Assembly: GCF_019457515.1 (NCBI RefSeq)
Contig: NZ_CP080421.1
Span: forward strand, 3,224,001 to 3,288,000
DNA: 64,000 nt
Direction: 5' to 3'
DNA from: Shewanella mesophila
Lineage (GTDB): Bacteria; Pseudomonadota; Gammaproteobacteria; Enterobacterales; Shewanellaceae
In this document: one piece after another, positions 44,776 through 57,548 of the stretch
How the letters are laid out: each line of letters starts with the position of its first letter
How positions within the stretch are numbered: the stretch's first letter is position 1
Made by a program: the position numbers and the translations under genes
Notes under the pieces: generated by a model
Database searches by the model: none
Told to the model about the DNA's origin: nothing
What the model saw: the letters and a program-made list of their open reading frames with translations, nothing else

Positions 44776-45564
44776 TAGTTATAAAATAAATGGAAAAGTG
44801 GGGTCAGAGTAAACATTCTGAAAAATGCTAATTCCCATAATAATTTTACGGCTAGACCTTCTCACAAGGTCAAATCGAAGAGATGGATAACTTAGTGTAG
44901 GTACGGCTGTGACCTTCCGTGACAGGGATGTCACGGCAGAGCCTACAGGGAACGTACTTGCGGCGTGTCACAGCAGTACCTGCACGAAAGGCCTGCTGCC
45001 AAGCAATTCAAAACAATGAAGCATTGGTATTCAACAGGCAAAATTCAATTCCACAAGGCCTTGGCTTACCAACCTCAAATACTTAGCGTACCCAAACACG
45101 GCTAAATCACAGAGATAGATAACTCGGTGTAAACATGCTTTTGGCCTTCGAAATCATGGATGATTTCGCAGAGCATCCAAGGATGGACTTGCTGCGTGCC
45201 AAAAGAATGTTTGCACGAAAGGCCTGCTGCCAAGCAATTGATAAACCATGAGGCTATGGTTTAAAACTCACCTTACAAATCCCCAAAACAGGTAAATGCT
45301 TAAATAACAAAATGAAACAACTCACTCACCACCTCAAAATAGGGCTGACACATGAGCCCACCGCAGGTGATAGGTTGCCATGAAGGTGCGACCTTCAATC
45401 CCACTCAATCAATGACAATTCAGCCAAACGCTACAACCAAAAAATATTACCCAATTTGTTATTCTACAAATCCCCTCCCCCTCTGGTTTAACAACTCACT
45501 TTTAGTGTAAAATCTCCCCTTTCGTCAATCATCAAGTCAGACTCAGCCAACATAGAGCCAGATA
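44776..45564 (-). repeat. Inverted-orientation hairpin repeats upstream of holC
   Basis: At least three partial units in the opposite orientation. One large hairpin lies at 44895-44985 with arms GTGTAGGTACGGCTGTGAC / GTCACAGCAGTACCTGCAC and inner CCGTGACAgggaTGTCACGG. Another lies at 45127-45216 with arms GTGTAAACATGCTTTTGGC / GCCAAAAGAATGTTTGCAC. A start segment around 45350-45397 holds GAAGGTgcgACCTTC. The sequence ggggtcagagtaaa occurs at 44802-44815. No gene is supported; the holC promoter probably lies after 45480. Confidence 0.82.
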
Positions 45565-46041
45565 ATGCCAAACGCCCTGTTTTACCTGATGCCGCAAACA
45601 CTTCCTGAAGCTGGGCAACCTGCTGCTGCCGCAAATACGGTTACATCGGCAACGGATGATGTTTACCGTTTGGCGTGCCAACTTGCCGAAACCGCCTATA
45701 AGGCGCAGCAGTTGGTGTATATCCACTGCAACGACCAACAGCAGGCCTACGCCATTGACGAAATATTATGGCAATTTGAACCCATAGCATTTGTGCCCCA
45801 CAACCTAAAAGGTGAAGGGCCAACGGGCGGCGCGCCAGTGGAAATAGGCTTTGATAAGCTCGGCCCCAATAAAAATCGTCATCTTCTGATTAATCTTGCA
45901 GACCAAGCGCCGCAATTTGCGGTAAACTTTGGCCAGATTATCGACTTCGTTGCTAACGATGCTGCCAAAAAGACCATCGCCCGCGATCGTTATCGGCAGT
46001 ATCGTGATTTAGGGATCGCCTTAACGACCCAAAATGCGTAA
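45565..46041 (+). CDS. holC: DNA polymerase III chi subunit
   Basis: 158-aa component of the clamp-loader complex that links polymerase III to SSB. Family features are the N-terminal ALFYLMPQTLPE, the central LACQLAETAYKAQQLVYIHCND with DEILWQFEPIAFVPHNL, and GEGPTGGAPVEIGF. It is about ten residues longer than E. coli HolC. The ribosome-binding site is weak. It lies 37 bp before valS, the normal partner, but pepA is about 10.4 kb away, with repeats in between, so it must use a local promoter. Confidence 0.93.
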   Translation: MPNALFYLMPQTLPEAGQPAAAANTVTSATDDVYRLACQLAETAYKAQQLVYIHCNDQQQAYAIDEILWQFEPIAFVPHNLKGEGPTGGAPVEIGFDKLGPNKNRHLLINLADQAPQFAVNFGQIIDFVANDAAKKTIARDRYRQYRDLGIALTTQNA

Positions 46042-46078
46042 CACAACCAATTAATTAGTTTGAGAAGCATACGCTCCT

Positions 46079-48979
<2,901 letters not shown>

Positions 48980-49012
48980 CCTTAAATAGCTAGCGACTCA
49001 GTGCATGATATT

Positions 49013-49042
49013 AAAAAGCAAAACTTAGGTTTTGCTTTTTTT
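49013..49042 (+). terminator. Terminator after valS
   Basis: AAAAAGCAAAAC / GTTTTGCTTTTT with a short loop and T-run. Confidence 0.9.
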
Positions 49043-49258
49043 ATGCCTCTTTGACGCCCAATAACCTGTCTACCGCAAGTGAATACAACACAGTTAGCAA
49101 AATAAAGAGCTATTTGATAAACATTTATTATCCTGAGTTCAGATTATGTTAGCCATAATGAAATAAATTCCCCAAATCGCCGTTCTATTTTCGCTGATCG
49201 TACACACAAGAGAGCTGCATTAGACTATGATGATTATCATTTCGAAAAAGAGGTTGTT

Positions 49259-49930
49259 GTGAGCAACAAAAGTATCAATAAACGGTTAACGCTGACTTTC
49301 GCTTTGATGATATCGACAGTCACTACTGCTGCTTGGTCTCAAGGGGTGACACTTATCAATAGTGACGGTGATGCGATGGCAGGGATGGTGGTCTATTTAA
49401 ATGGCGCATCAAGCCAACAATCCAATGATAACGCCATCAGAGAGCCTATTGAGATCCACCAAAATAATAAGCAGTTCACACCTTATATCACAGTGATTCA
49501 AAAAGGTTATGAATTACAATTTGTTAATGATGACGATATCACCCATCATATCTACTCCGCTTCTGGGCCAAAACGCTTTTCATTCAAACTGCGTAAGGAC
49601 AATGCCCAACAAGCGATGTTGTTTGACCAAGTGGGTCATATCTCCATGGGCTGTAACATTCATGACTGGATGAGTGGTCATCTATTAGTGGTGGATACCC
49701 CCTACTTTGGTGTGACCGACGCTAATGGATTTATCGACTTTGATGTGGTGCCACCTGGGCAATATCAAGTGGTGATTTGGCATCCGCAACTACTCAGCCA
49801 AGACAACATTGTCACCTATGAGAGTCAATGGCCACTGACACAAACATTAACCATTAAGATCGATGCCCCTATGGCTGAAATACCATCACAGCAGAGTTTA
49901 GATGATTTTGAATTTTTAGAAGGATATTAA
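49259..49930 (+). CDS. Periplasmic cupredoxin-like protein
   Basis: 223 aa with a signal peptide (cleavage near AWS-QGV). The family is often annotated as methylamine utilization protein. Type 1 copper ligands are visible: His in NDDDITHHIYSASG, then Cys, His and Met in ISMGCNIHDWMSGH. A C-terminal carboxypeptidase-regulatory-like beta domain follows (GVTDANGFIDFDVVPPGQYQVVIWHP). The start is GTG with AGAGG 5 nt upstream. It is the first of three genes; the GGDEF-EAL gene begins 8 bp after its stop. It may sense or carry copper or electrons for the membrane protein. Confidence 0.82.
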   Translation: MSNKSINKRLTLTFALMISTVTTAAWSQGVTLINSDGDAMAGMVVYLNGASSQQSNDNAIREPIEIHQNNKQFTPYITVIQKGYELQFVNDDDITHHIYSASGPKRFSFKLRKDNAQQAMLFDQVGHISMGCNIHDWMSGHLLVVDTPYFGVTDANGFIDFDVVPPGQYQVVIWHPQLLSQDNIVTYESQWPLTQTLTIKIDAPMAEIPSQQSLDDFEFLEGY

Positions 49931-49938
49931 CTTTCGAT

Positions 49939-52272
49939 ATGTTTAATCGAATACAAACAAGGATATTTGCATTTTTCATGCTGTTATTGATTGCCGTACA
50001 GGCGATCTCTTTTGCTATCACTTTCTACGCTAATAATCGACTCCAACAGCAACAACTGGGCAACCAATTGTCGATTGCCGAGCTGGTGTTCAAATCTGAA
50101 TACAATAACCGTAACTACTATCTGTCGGCCTTTGCCGAAACGGCCGCAAAAGACTTTGGCCTTAAAGAGGTATTTATTGACAATGATCGTCGCAGCTTTC
50201 TTGTTGCGCTCAATAATCATCGAAAGCGTATTAATGCCGATCTGGCTATTGCCGTTGATAAAGAGGGTGAGATCATTGGCGAGCTACTGTTAACCCCAGA
50301 TGGCGTTAACCAAGGCAAAGTAAAAGTGGGACCAGAGCAAGGCGAGCCGTTTCGCTCACCATTAGGGTCTGAGTTTGATAACAATAATCCGCTCTACTCA
50401 TTAGGAGATCATGTCTATCAGTTGAAGTTTGCGCCCATCACCAGTGGTGCCGCCAACATTATCGGTTGGATAGGCTTTGGCTACATTATCGGTGACTCTC
50501 TCACCCTGTCGCTGTCACAACAAACCGGACTCAATACCGGCTTTGTACTGAGTGATGACAAGCAAAACCAGCAAATCGTTAGCTTGTCTGGCAGTGAATT
50601 ATCCAGCGATGACGAACAGATACTGGCAAACTTCATTCAGCGCGGCCAACGCAGTGAAGAGTATTTGTTGTGGCAATCGTTCTTAGGTGATGTTCAAGGC
50701 AAACAATTACATGCCTTTATGTATTTAAGCCGCCAAGATGTTCTCGCCTCTTCGCAAAAGCAGTGGCTGCAACAACTCATATTGATTCTGTTAATGCTGC
50801 CATTGTCATTAATGGTTGCCTATGTCATTGCACGCGGAGTCACCAAACCAATTACCCAATTGATCACTCAGGCGCGCTTTATTGCTAAAGGTAACTATCA
50901 TTCCAAAGTTGAAGTTGGAGCCAGTACTGAGATGCAGGCACTGGCCCAAGAGTTCACTGAGATGCAGCAAGCGATATTGAGTCGTGAAAACAAGATAGCG
51001 TTTCAGGCTTACCACGACCCGCTAACCAATCTTGGCAATAAAAATGAGTTAATCCGAGTGACGCAAAGCTGGTTTGAGCAAAAATCGCCGCTGGCATTGT
51101 GCCAAATTAATATTCGCCGTATGACTGAAGTTAACGGCACCTTAGGCCATGAAGTGGGCGATAAGGTGATTGAAGAGGTAAGCCGTCGTCTACGCAGCTT
51201 TAGTCATATTGATTTAGTCTGTCGCCTTAATGGCGATGAGTTTGTGGTGGCCATTGAGCATTCTGAGCCCAAAGCATTACGCCAGTTAATTAGCCAAATT
51301 CAGCAATCGATTGAAGCGGAATATTGTTATCAAGATATCTCGCTGCACTTGCAGGTGACTATTGGGCTCAGTTATGTCCACTACCCTAGCGATCTGGAGA
51401 CACTGTTAAGGCAAGCTGACACTGCGCTGCAATATGCCAAGAAAAACCGTTTAGATATTCAAGTTTATCACCAGAAAATAGACGTCAATAGTGTCGACCG
51501 CTTACAGCTGATTAATGAACTAAAACCGGCCATTGCCAATGATGAGTTGGTACTTTTTTACCAACCTAAACTCGACTTGGTACAAAATAAGGTGACACAC
51601 GTGGAAGCCTTAGTCCGTTGGCAACACCCAGATAGAGGTATGATCCCGCCAGATACCTTTATTCCCATCGCTGAAAAAATGGGCCAGATGAATGCCTTAA
51701 CCCGCTGGGTAATAAACTCGGCGCTGACACAATATCTCACCTGGCAAGCTGAGGGCGTTAACTTGGCCATTGCGGTCAATATCTCTGCTGAGAACTTAAA
51801 AGATGGTGAGTTTTGCGATTATGTACTGCAAGCGATTCGAGATAAAAAAGTGCCCATTGAGGCGCTCACCTTAGAGATCACCGAAGATGCGGTCGTGGCC
51901 GATCCTGACAACGCGATTAAGCAACTGTCCTTGTTAAAACAACATGGGTTAAAGCTGTCGATTGATGATTACGGTACTGGCTACTCGTCGCTTGCACAAC
52001 TTAAACAGCTGCCAGTGGATGAACTTAAAATTGATAAATCCTTTGTGCAAAACTTAATGGTCAACAGCGATGATCAGATCATTGTAAGCTCGACCCTGCA
52101 ACTGGCCCATAACTTGGGCTTGCGGGTCGTCGCTGAAGGCATTGAAAACCAAGCAACACTGAACTGGTTAACCGAGCGTGGTTGTGAAATGGGTCAAGGT
52201 TTTTACCTGTCTAAACCCATTGACGCACAAGCGCTCACAACTTGGCTTGCGCAATCTCGCTCTACCAAGTAA
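49939..52272 (+). CDS. Membrane c-di-GMP signalling protein: periplasmic sensor-HAMP-GGDEF-EAL
   Basis: 777 aa. Two membrane helices (about 10-30 and 275-300) enclose a periplasmic sensor of about 240 residues. A HAMP region (RGVTKPITQLITQARFIAKGNYHSKVEVG) leads to a GGDEF domain whose signature is degenerate (RLNGDEFV) and lacks the RxxD I-site. The EAL domain is complete: HVEALVRWQHP, NISAEN, EITEDAVV, DDYGTGYSS, KIDKSFV, EGIEN. It is likely to be a c-di-GMP phosphodiesterase with a regulatory GGDEF. Its position in a cupredoxin / GGDEF-EAL / barrel operon suggests a redox or copper signal. Confidence 0.9.
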   Translation: MFNRIQTRIFAFFMLLLIAVQAISFAITFYANNRLQQQQLGNQLSIAELVFKSEYNNRNYYLSAFAETAAKDFGLKEVFIDNDRRSFLVALNNHRKRINADLAIAVDKEGEIIGELLLTPDGVNQGKVKVGPEQGEPFRSPLGSEFDNNNPLYSLGDHVYQLKFAPITSGAANIIGWIGFGYIIGDSLTLSLSQQTGLNTGFVLSDDKQNQQIVSLSGSELSSDDEQILANFIQRGQRSEEYLLWQSFLGDVQGKQLHAFMYLSRQDVLASSQKQWLQQLILILLMLPLSLMVAYVIARGVTKPITQLITQARFIAKGNYHSKVEVGASTEMQALAQEFTEMQQAILSRENKIAFQAYHDPLTNLGNKNELIRVTQSWFEQKSPLALCQINIRRMTEVNGTLGHEVGDKVIEEVSRRLRSFSHIDLVCRLNGDEFVVAIEHSEPKALRQLISQIQQSIEAEYCYQDISLHLQVTIGLSYVHYPSDLETLLRQADTALQYAKKNRLDIQVYHQKIDVNSVDRLQLINELKPAIANDELVLFYQPKLDLVQNKVTHVEALVRWQHPDRGMIPPDTFIPIAEKMGQMNALTRWVINSALTQYLTWQAEGVNLAIAVNISAENLKDGEFCDYVLQAIRDKKVPIEALTLEITEDAVVADPDNAIKQLSLLKQHGLKLSIDDYGTGYSSLAQLKQLPVDELKIDKSFVQNLMVNSDDQIIVSSTLQLAHNLGLRVVAEGIENQATLNWLTERGCEMGQGFYLSKPIDAQALTTWLAQSRSTK

Positions 52273-52316
52273 GCGCCAACGACAAGGTGGTTTAACTCAA
52301 TTAACAAGGGGTACGG

Positions 52317-53543
52317 ATGAGATATTGGCTATGGATGCTATGTTTGATTACGGCAGATGCTATGGCAGCCGAGCATAAGTTTAGCGGTATTGTTGATATT
52401 AGAGCCACTTACACCGATGGTATTGACACTTATGTTGATGGAGGCTTGGGCAAGTTTCGATTTGATCAAGGCAGCCAGCTCTCCATTGCACAAGCGGGTG
52501 TCAGCTATGAGCTAGACTGGGACAGCCCCTTATCTGCCCAGATAACGGCTAACAGCTATATCGATGGGGTGAACAATAATCTCGGCATCACAGAAGCTTT
52601 CATTAACTATCGAGGCCTGCCCTTTAAAAATGGCCTGCGACTGCAAGCGAAGTTTGGTCTGATGTACCCCAGTATCTCTTTGGAAAACATTGCCACAGCA
52701 TGGTCGTCACCCTATACCTTAAGTGACTCGGCAATTAACAGTTGGTTAGGGGAGGAGTTTCGCCATATTGGGGCTGAGTTCTCTGTCGAGCGACTCGGAA
52801 AAATCAGCAATAGTCCGCATGACTTTGTCTTGTCAACCACGCTATTTCAACACAATGACACCGCAGGTGCGATGTTGGCATGGCATGGCTGGACCAATAG
52901 TTCGAGACAAACCTTGCTGCAAGAAACCTTGCCGCTGAGTAATATGCCTAGCCTACAAAACGGGACGCTCGCGAAACAGGCCCAAGCATCAGATCCCTTT
53001 ATTGAACTGGATAATCGCTTCGGGTATCACGCTAAGGGCCAATGGCGTTATAAGGGAAAGGGAGAGTTGTCTATCGGTTACTACGATAACAATGCCAACA
53101 CCCGAGTCGTTGAAAAGGGGCAATATGCTTGGCTAACTCGATTTATTCATATCGACAATAAATGGCACTTACCCTATAAGATTCTTTTGCTAGCGCAGTA
53201 TATGCATGGCGATACCTTGATGCAGTCCCCTGATGGTCGCGACATAGTCGATAATCAATACCAGGCTGCCTATTTATTGCTTAGCCGACGTTGGCAACAA
53301 CACCGTCTTAGTGTGCGATTAGAAACATTTGACGTCACGGATAATGATGCCACCGTCGATGACAACAACAACGAGCGTGGTTACGCAGTTACCGCTTCCT
53401 ATCAATATAGATTAACCAAAGGTTGGTATCTTCAAGCCGAATACAACCGTATTGATTCAACACGTGCGGCCCGCATTGAGCAAGGCTTGCCCAATGATTT
53501 GATTGAGCAGCAGTGGCAACTAGCTAGTCGCTGGTACTTTTAA
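52317..53543 (+). CDS. Outer-membrane beta-barrel protein
   Basis: 408 aa with a signal peptide (cleavage near AMA-AEHK). Alternating aromatic/polar strands run through the whole length and the C-terminal residue is Phe (LASRWYF), as in outer-membrane porins. No specific porin family is recognised. The start has AGGGG 5 nt upstream and lies 44 bp after the GGDEF-EAL gene, so the three genes form one operon. It might admit a ligand sensed by the upstream proteins; this is inferred from position only. Confidence 0.8.
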   Translation: MRYWLWMLCLITADAMAAEHKFSGIVDIRATYTDGIDTYVDGGLGKFRFDQGSQLSIAQAGVSYELDWDSPLSAQITANSYIDGVNNNLGITEAFINYRGLPFKNGLRLQAKFGLMYPSISLENIATAWSSPYTLSDSAINSWLGEEFRHIGAEFSVERLGKISNSPHDFVLSTTLFQHNDTAGAMLAWHGWTNSSRQTLLQETLPLSNMPSLQNGTLAKQAQASDPFIELDNRFGYHAKGQWRYKGKGELSIGYYDNNANTRVVEKGQYAWLTRFIHIDNKWHLPYKILLLAQYMHGDTLMQSPDGRDIVDNQYQAAYLLLSRRWQQHRLSVRLETFDVTDNDATVDDNNNERGYAVTASYQYRLTKGWYLQAEYNRIDSTRAARIEQGLPNDLIEQQWQLASRWYF

Positions 53544-53612
53544 TCGCCAAACTCAAACGTGATGGGCATCGCCCCTCTTACGTCTTTATATTGAAATGGC
53601 ATGGATTTCACT

Positions 53613-53650
53613 CAAAAAAAATACCTGCATGTGGCAGGTATGTTTTAGCA
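53613..53650. terminator. Terminator between the barrel gene and the chemotaxis gene
   Basis: A-run, then TACCTGC / GCAGGTA with a 5-nt loop, then tgtttt; convergent genes. Confidence 0.65.
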
Positions 53651-53790
53651 CCAAGTAGACAGCAATTAGTTTTGCACCTTCACAAATAGAAGTTTCAGCA
53701 TCCTCTAGCCGTTGCTACTTTACAATCGTTGTAATTGTCAACAAAGCGATTGATATTTCAAGCATTAACCGAATGTGATAATAAGCGCTA

Positions 53791-55512
53791 TCACACCTTA
53801 TAGTGAGCGATATCCGCTTCCATCGATTCGGCGAGTCTGGCAAGATCCTCGGTAGCCGCACTGCTCTGCTGGGCACCTTCGGCAGTCTGATCCGAAATAT
53901 CGCTGATATTGGTAATATTGATATTGATCTCTTCGGTCACCGAGCTCTGCTCTTCCGAGGCCGTCGCTATCTGAGCATTGAGACCATTGATCTGCTCTAT
54001 GCTGTTGAGGATCTGTTGCAGTGCACCACGTACCAACAAGGATTTATCCACACTCAGTTTCACCTGCTCGGTGCCACTTTCCATCATCTGCATCGAACTT
54101 TGCGCGCCCTGTTGTAACCGCTGGATCATCTTCTGGATCTCTTCGGTAGAGTCTTGAGTGCGCTTAGCAAGCGAACGCACCTCATCGGCCACTACCGCAA
54201 AACCTCTGCCCTGCTCACCGGCTCTTGCCGCTTCAATCGCCGCATTGAGCGCCAGCAGATTCGTTTGCTCGGAAATCGACTGAATCACATCGACCACACC
54301 GCCGATCTCATTGGAGTGCTGCGCCAATAAAGTCATGGCTTCACTGGCCCCTGCCAGCTCTGTGGCTAAGGCTTCAATCACAGCAATACTCTCATCGACA
54401 ACCCCTTGCGCGCCATGGGCCGCCTCATTGGCTTCTTGAGAAGCGCTGGCTGCCGCCGCGGCGCTTTGCGCCACCTCACGTACCGTAGCGGTAAATTGAT
54501 GGATCGCGGTGGCGATAAGCTGAGTCTGTTGCTGTTGGTCTAACACATTACGCTGGGTCTGGGTCGAGACCACGGCATTTTCTTCTGCCGAGCTGGCTAA
54601 TCTTGAGGTCGATTGATGGGTATTGGTGACCGCCTTCTGAAAGTCAGCGGCAATGCTATTAACATGCTCGGCAATATGCGAGAACTCATCATTGCCGCCT
54701 AAGTCGATACGCTTAGTCAGATCCCCCGATGCTATCTCAACCGCCGTATCTTCAAGCTGCCTGACCGACTCACTCACACGTCTGATAATAAATACCGCAC
54801 TCACGCTTATCACCAACATGCTGACACCCGAGAAGATAGCCACCAGCCAGATATACAGGGCGATGCTCTCTTGCGACCGCTCGAAACTCTTCTTGGCTTC
54901 GCCAATCTGGAGGTCTAAAAAACCTTGTGCCTCACTAGTAATATCCTTAAAGAGTGGATTGATTTTTGTTAAAAGGATCTGATTCGATTGAGAGTAATCA
55001 CCATTACTTAACGCGGTCGTGGCGGGCTCAAAACCCTCCTTAGTCACCTTGTCGAGTAAGTTAACTAGGCGATTGACCTGCTGACGCTCACCATCATCTA
55101 AATTCGATATTAAAATTTCATTATCGACAATATCATGCAACTTTTTCAGAGATGCCTTACTGGAATCAATATGAAACTCAATAGGATGATTGTGCATATC
55201 AGCAAATTTGCTGCGAGGATCATGTTGAAATCCAAGTAATAAGCCACTACGCGCCTTCTCAAGTTCGTTAAGCACTTTGCCAGCACGAATACTATGTTGC
55301 ATACCTTGAGTGTAGAGATCACCGATAGAATCTCCCGCCTGTTGCATCCCCGTTATCCCCTTATACCCTAGAAAGATAAAGGCAATAATGATTAAAAAAA
55401 CGTTCAGCTTAAGTTGAAATCTCACCGATTTAATCCGTTCCATAAAATCACTTCCCTGCGACGATTTCTGTCGACTCATATCATCCTCAACCTGAATACC
55501 TGTAACAGACAT
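53791..55512 (-). CDS. Methyl-accepting chemotaxis protein
   Basis: 573 aa. TM1 (about 36-52, [17 protein letters not shown]) and TM2 (about 214-236, [22 protein letters not shown]) bracket a four-helix-bundle-type periplasmic sensor. A HAMP domain and a long cytoplasmic signalling coiled coil follow. The conserved tip [29 protein letters not shown] is intact. No C-terminal CheR-tethering pentapeptide is seen. The start at 55512 has AGGGA 7 nt upstream; internal ATGs at 55479 and 55443 are weaker. The ligand is unknown. Confidence 0.92.
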   Translation of the reverse strand: MSVTGIQVEDDMSRQKSSQGSDFMERIKSVRFQLKLNVFLIIIAFIFLGYKGITGMQQAGDSIGDLYTQGMQHSIRAGKVLNELEKARSGLLLGFQHDPRSKFADMHNHPIEFHIDSSKASLKKLHDIVDNEILISNLDDGERQQVNRLVNLLDKVTKEGFEPATTALSNGDYSQSNQILLTKINPLFKDITSEAQGFLDLQIGEAKKSFERSQESIALYIWLVAIFSGVSMLVISVSAVFIIRRVSESVRQLEDTAVEIASGDLTKRIDLGGNDEFSHIAEHVNSIAADFQKAVTNTHQSTSRLASSAEENAVVSTQTQRNVLDQQQQTQLIATAIHQFTATVREVAQSAAAAASASQEANEAAHGAQGVVDESIAVIEALATELAGASEAMTLLAQHSNEIGGVVDVIQSISEQTNLLALNAAIEAARAGEQGRGFAVVADEVRSLAKRTQDSTEEIQKMIQRLQQGAQSSMQMMESGTEQVKLSVDKSLLVRGALQQILNSIEQINGLNAQIATASEEQSSVTEEININITNISDISDQTAEGAQQSSAATEDLARLAESMEADIAHYKV

Positions 55513-55956
55513 AGTATCTTCCCTTAGTGAAATTTTATTATGAATAGCACAATGACAGCGTAGTTAATTAACCATAGCCCCACTCATTGAAAATACCTAC
55601 TAGGGAGTAGATCTCATTCGAGAAATCGTTTGATTAATTGATCTAAGTCACGATCTCAAAAGAAGCAATATCTAACTTTATATCAGCCGCTTACATATCC
55701 ATACCAAACTACTTCAGCATTATCTTTACGCTCAATAGAAAGCGGAGTTCGGCCAATTAAAGGGATCTTATCACTTGCAAGCGTTAGCACTCGTTTTATC
55801 TCGTTTAACATCGCCCCCAATCCTCCCGCTCGTTACAATCACTTTGGTTTTTAGCACCAAATTTAGGTAAAGTGTGCTCTGCAATCACAAGCTATTATCG
55901 CAAGCTCAACATTTTTGCGACCAAAACAACAAAAAATAACTCTAATAAGGAAGGGT
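55513..55956. other. Intergenic region between the chemotaxis and transporter genes
   Basis: 444 bp between divergent genes. Both promoters should be here. The stretch around 55630-55660 (ttgattaattgatc, then gatctaagtcacgatc) contains FNR/CRP-like half sites without a full consensus. No gene was supported. Confidence 0.5.
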
Positions 55957-57495
55957 ATGAGCGACTCCAAAGATGCTTACGCAGACAATGATCTGCGTGA
56001 AGTTAAGCAGCTGGGAATGTGGGCCTCCATTGCTAGCTTAAGTTATATTTTCTGGATCGTCGGCGGCATGGAGCTGGTCGAACGTATCGCTTACTATGGC
56101 GTCAAAGCCAGTGCGGGGCTTTACGCTAAAGCGCCAGTTTCCCAAGGCGGCTTAGGGATCAACCTGCACGACTATGGTGTGATCATCTCTATTTGGGCAT
56201 TGATGCAAACCTTTATTCCCGTATTTACCGGCGGTATCTCAGATCGCGTCGGCTACAAGGAAACGATTTTTGCCTCCACCATTATTAAAATCTCTGGTTA
56301 TTTGGTGATGGCCTTCTTCCCCAACTTCTGGGGATTCCTGTTTGGCGCCATATTACTCGCCGGAGGTACAGGTATCTTTAAGCCCGGTATTCAGGGCACC
56401 TTGGTGCTCTCTACGGGTCGGCAAAATACCTCGATGGCTTGGGGGATCTTCTACCAAGTGGTCAACATCGGCGGCTTCTTAGGTCCACTGGTTGCCGTAC
56501 ATATGCGTCAGCTCTCCTGGGATAATGTGTTCTATGCCTGCGCCGCGATTATCTCGCTCAATTTCCTATTCCTGCTCGCTTACAAAGAGCCAGGCAAAGA
56601 GGTGCGTATAGAGCGTAATCGCAAAATCAAAAGTGGTGAAGTTACCCAGCAGGCGCTATGGAAAGATGCTTGGCATGAGCTAAAGAAACCTGTGGTTATC
56701 TATTACATGCTAGTGTTCGCTGGCTTCTGGTTTCTGTTCAACTCACTGTTTGACGTACTGCCTATACATATTGCCGAGTGGGTCGATACGAGTGTGATTG
56801 TCACCAGTCTATTTGGCAGCGAGGGCACCTCAAACGGTATCTTACAGTTCTGGCTTGGCCTCGATAATACCGGTACCAAAGTGATGCCCGAGGGGATGCT
56901 TAACCTCAATGCGGGGATGATCATGACCAGCTGCTTCCTAGTGGCTGCCCTCACGGCAAAATACCGCATTACCACCGCCATGTTAGGTGGTTGTCTGCTC
57001 AGCATTTTGGCCTTTGTATTTATTGGTGCGACCAATGCGGCCTGGATGATAGTGCTGGCGATTGTGATGTTTTCCTTTGGCGAAATGATGATTAGCCCTA
57101 AGAAAAATGAGTTCATGGGTAACATTGCACCTGAAGGTAAGAAAGCCATGTATTTGGGCTTTGTCATGCTACCCCAAGGGATAGGTTGGGGACTCGAAGG
57201 CTACTTTGGCCCTAAGTTATACGAGATGTATGCATCGAAAGAGATCTTCTCCCGAGAACTGCTGCTCGATCGCGGTATGAGTAGCAGTGACATTGCAGCC
57301 ATTCCTCAGGGCGAAGCCTTTACCACTCTGGTGAGTTATACTGGCGAGTCGGCGCAGGCACTAACGACACTGCTGTATAACACCCACAATATTGGTATGG
57401 CCTGGTACATCATCGCTGCTATCGGCACGATTTCGGCGGTCGGTATCTTTATTTATGGTAAGTGGCTGCTGACCCTGCAACGAGCACGAGCCTAA
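55957..57495 (+). CDS. MFS transporter of the POT/PTR (peptide symporter) type
   Basis: 512-aa polytopic protein with 12 or more helices. It shows the POT-like features ELVERIAYYGVKA near TM1, the MFS loop DRVGYKE, LAGGTGIFKPGIQGTLVL (compare GxGxxKP of POT proteins) and FYQVVNIGGFLGPLVAV, similar to the PTR2 signature. It would couple proton entry to uptake of small peptides or a related solute. The start MSDSKDAY at 55957 has AGGAAGG upstream; the in-frame 14 residues before it are unlikely. Substrate unknown. Confidence 0.82.
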   Translation: MSDSKDAYADNDLREVKQLGMWASIASLSYIFWIVGGMELVERIAYYGVKASAGLYAKAPVSQGGLGINLHDYGVIISIWALMQTFIPVFTGGISDRVGYKETIFASTIIKISGYLVMAFFPNFWGFLFGAILLAGGTGIFKPGIQGTLVLSTGRQNTSMAWGIFYQVVNIGGFLGPLVAVHMRQLSWDNVFYACAAIISLNFLFLLAYKEPGKEVRIERNRKIKSGEVTQQALWKDAWHELKKPVVIYYMLVFAGFWFLFNSLFDVLPIHIAEWVDTSVIVTSLFGSEGTSNGILQFWLGLDNTGTKVMPEGMLNLNAGMIMTSCFLVAALTAKYRITTAMLGGCLLSILAFVFIGATNAAWMIVLAIVMFSFGEMMISPKKNEFMGNIAPEGKKAMYLGFVMLPQGIGWGLEGYFGPKLYEMYASKEIFSRELLLDRGMSSSDIAAIPQGEAFTTLVSYTGESAQALTTLLYNTHNIGMAWYIIAAIGTISAVGIFIYGKWLLTLQRARA

Positions 57496-57548
57496 AATCG
57501 TGGCTTCACGAGGGAGCGAGGCTCCCTCGTGGTCTAAGTCTAAGCAGC

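Noticed and set aside
44802..44815. ggggtcagagtaaa as part of a RAYT/REP-type transposon
   Set aside because: The motif is familiar from repeat-rich genomes, but no Y1 transposase gene or paired REP structure was found here.
55630..55660. FNR or CRP binding site
   Set aside because: Only half-site matches (ttgat, gtcac) without proper dyad spacing.
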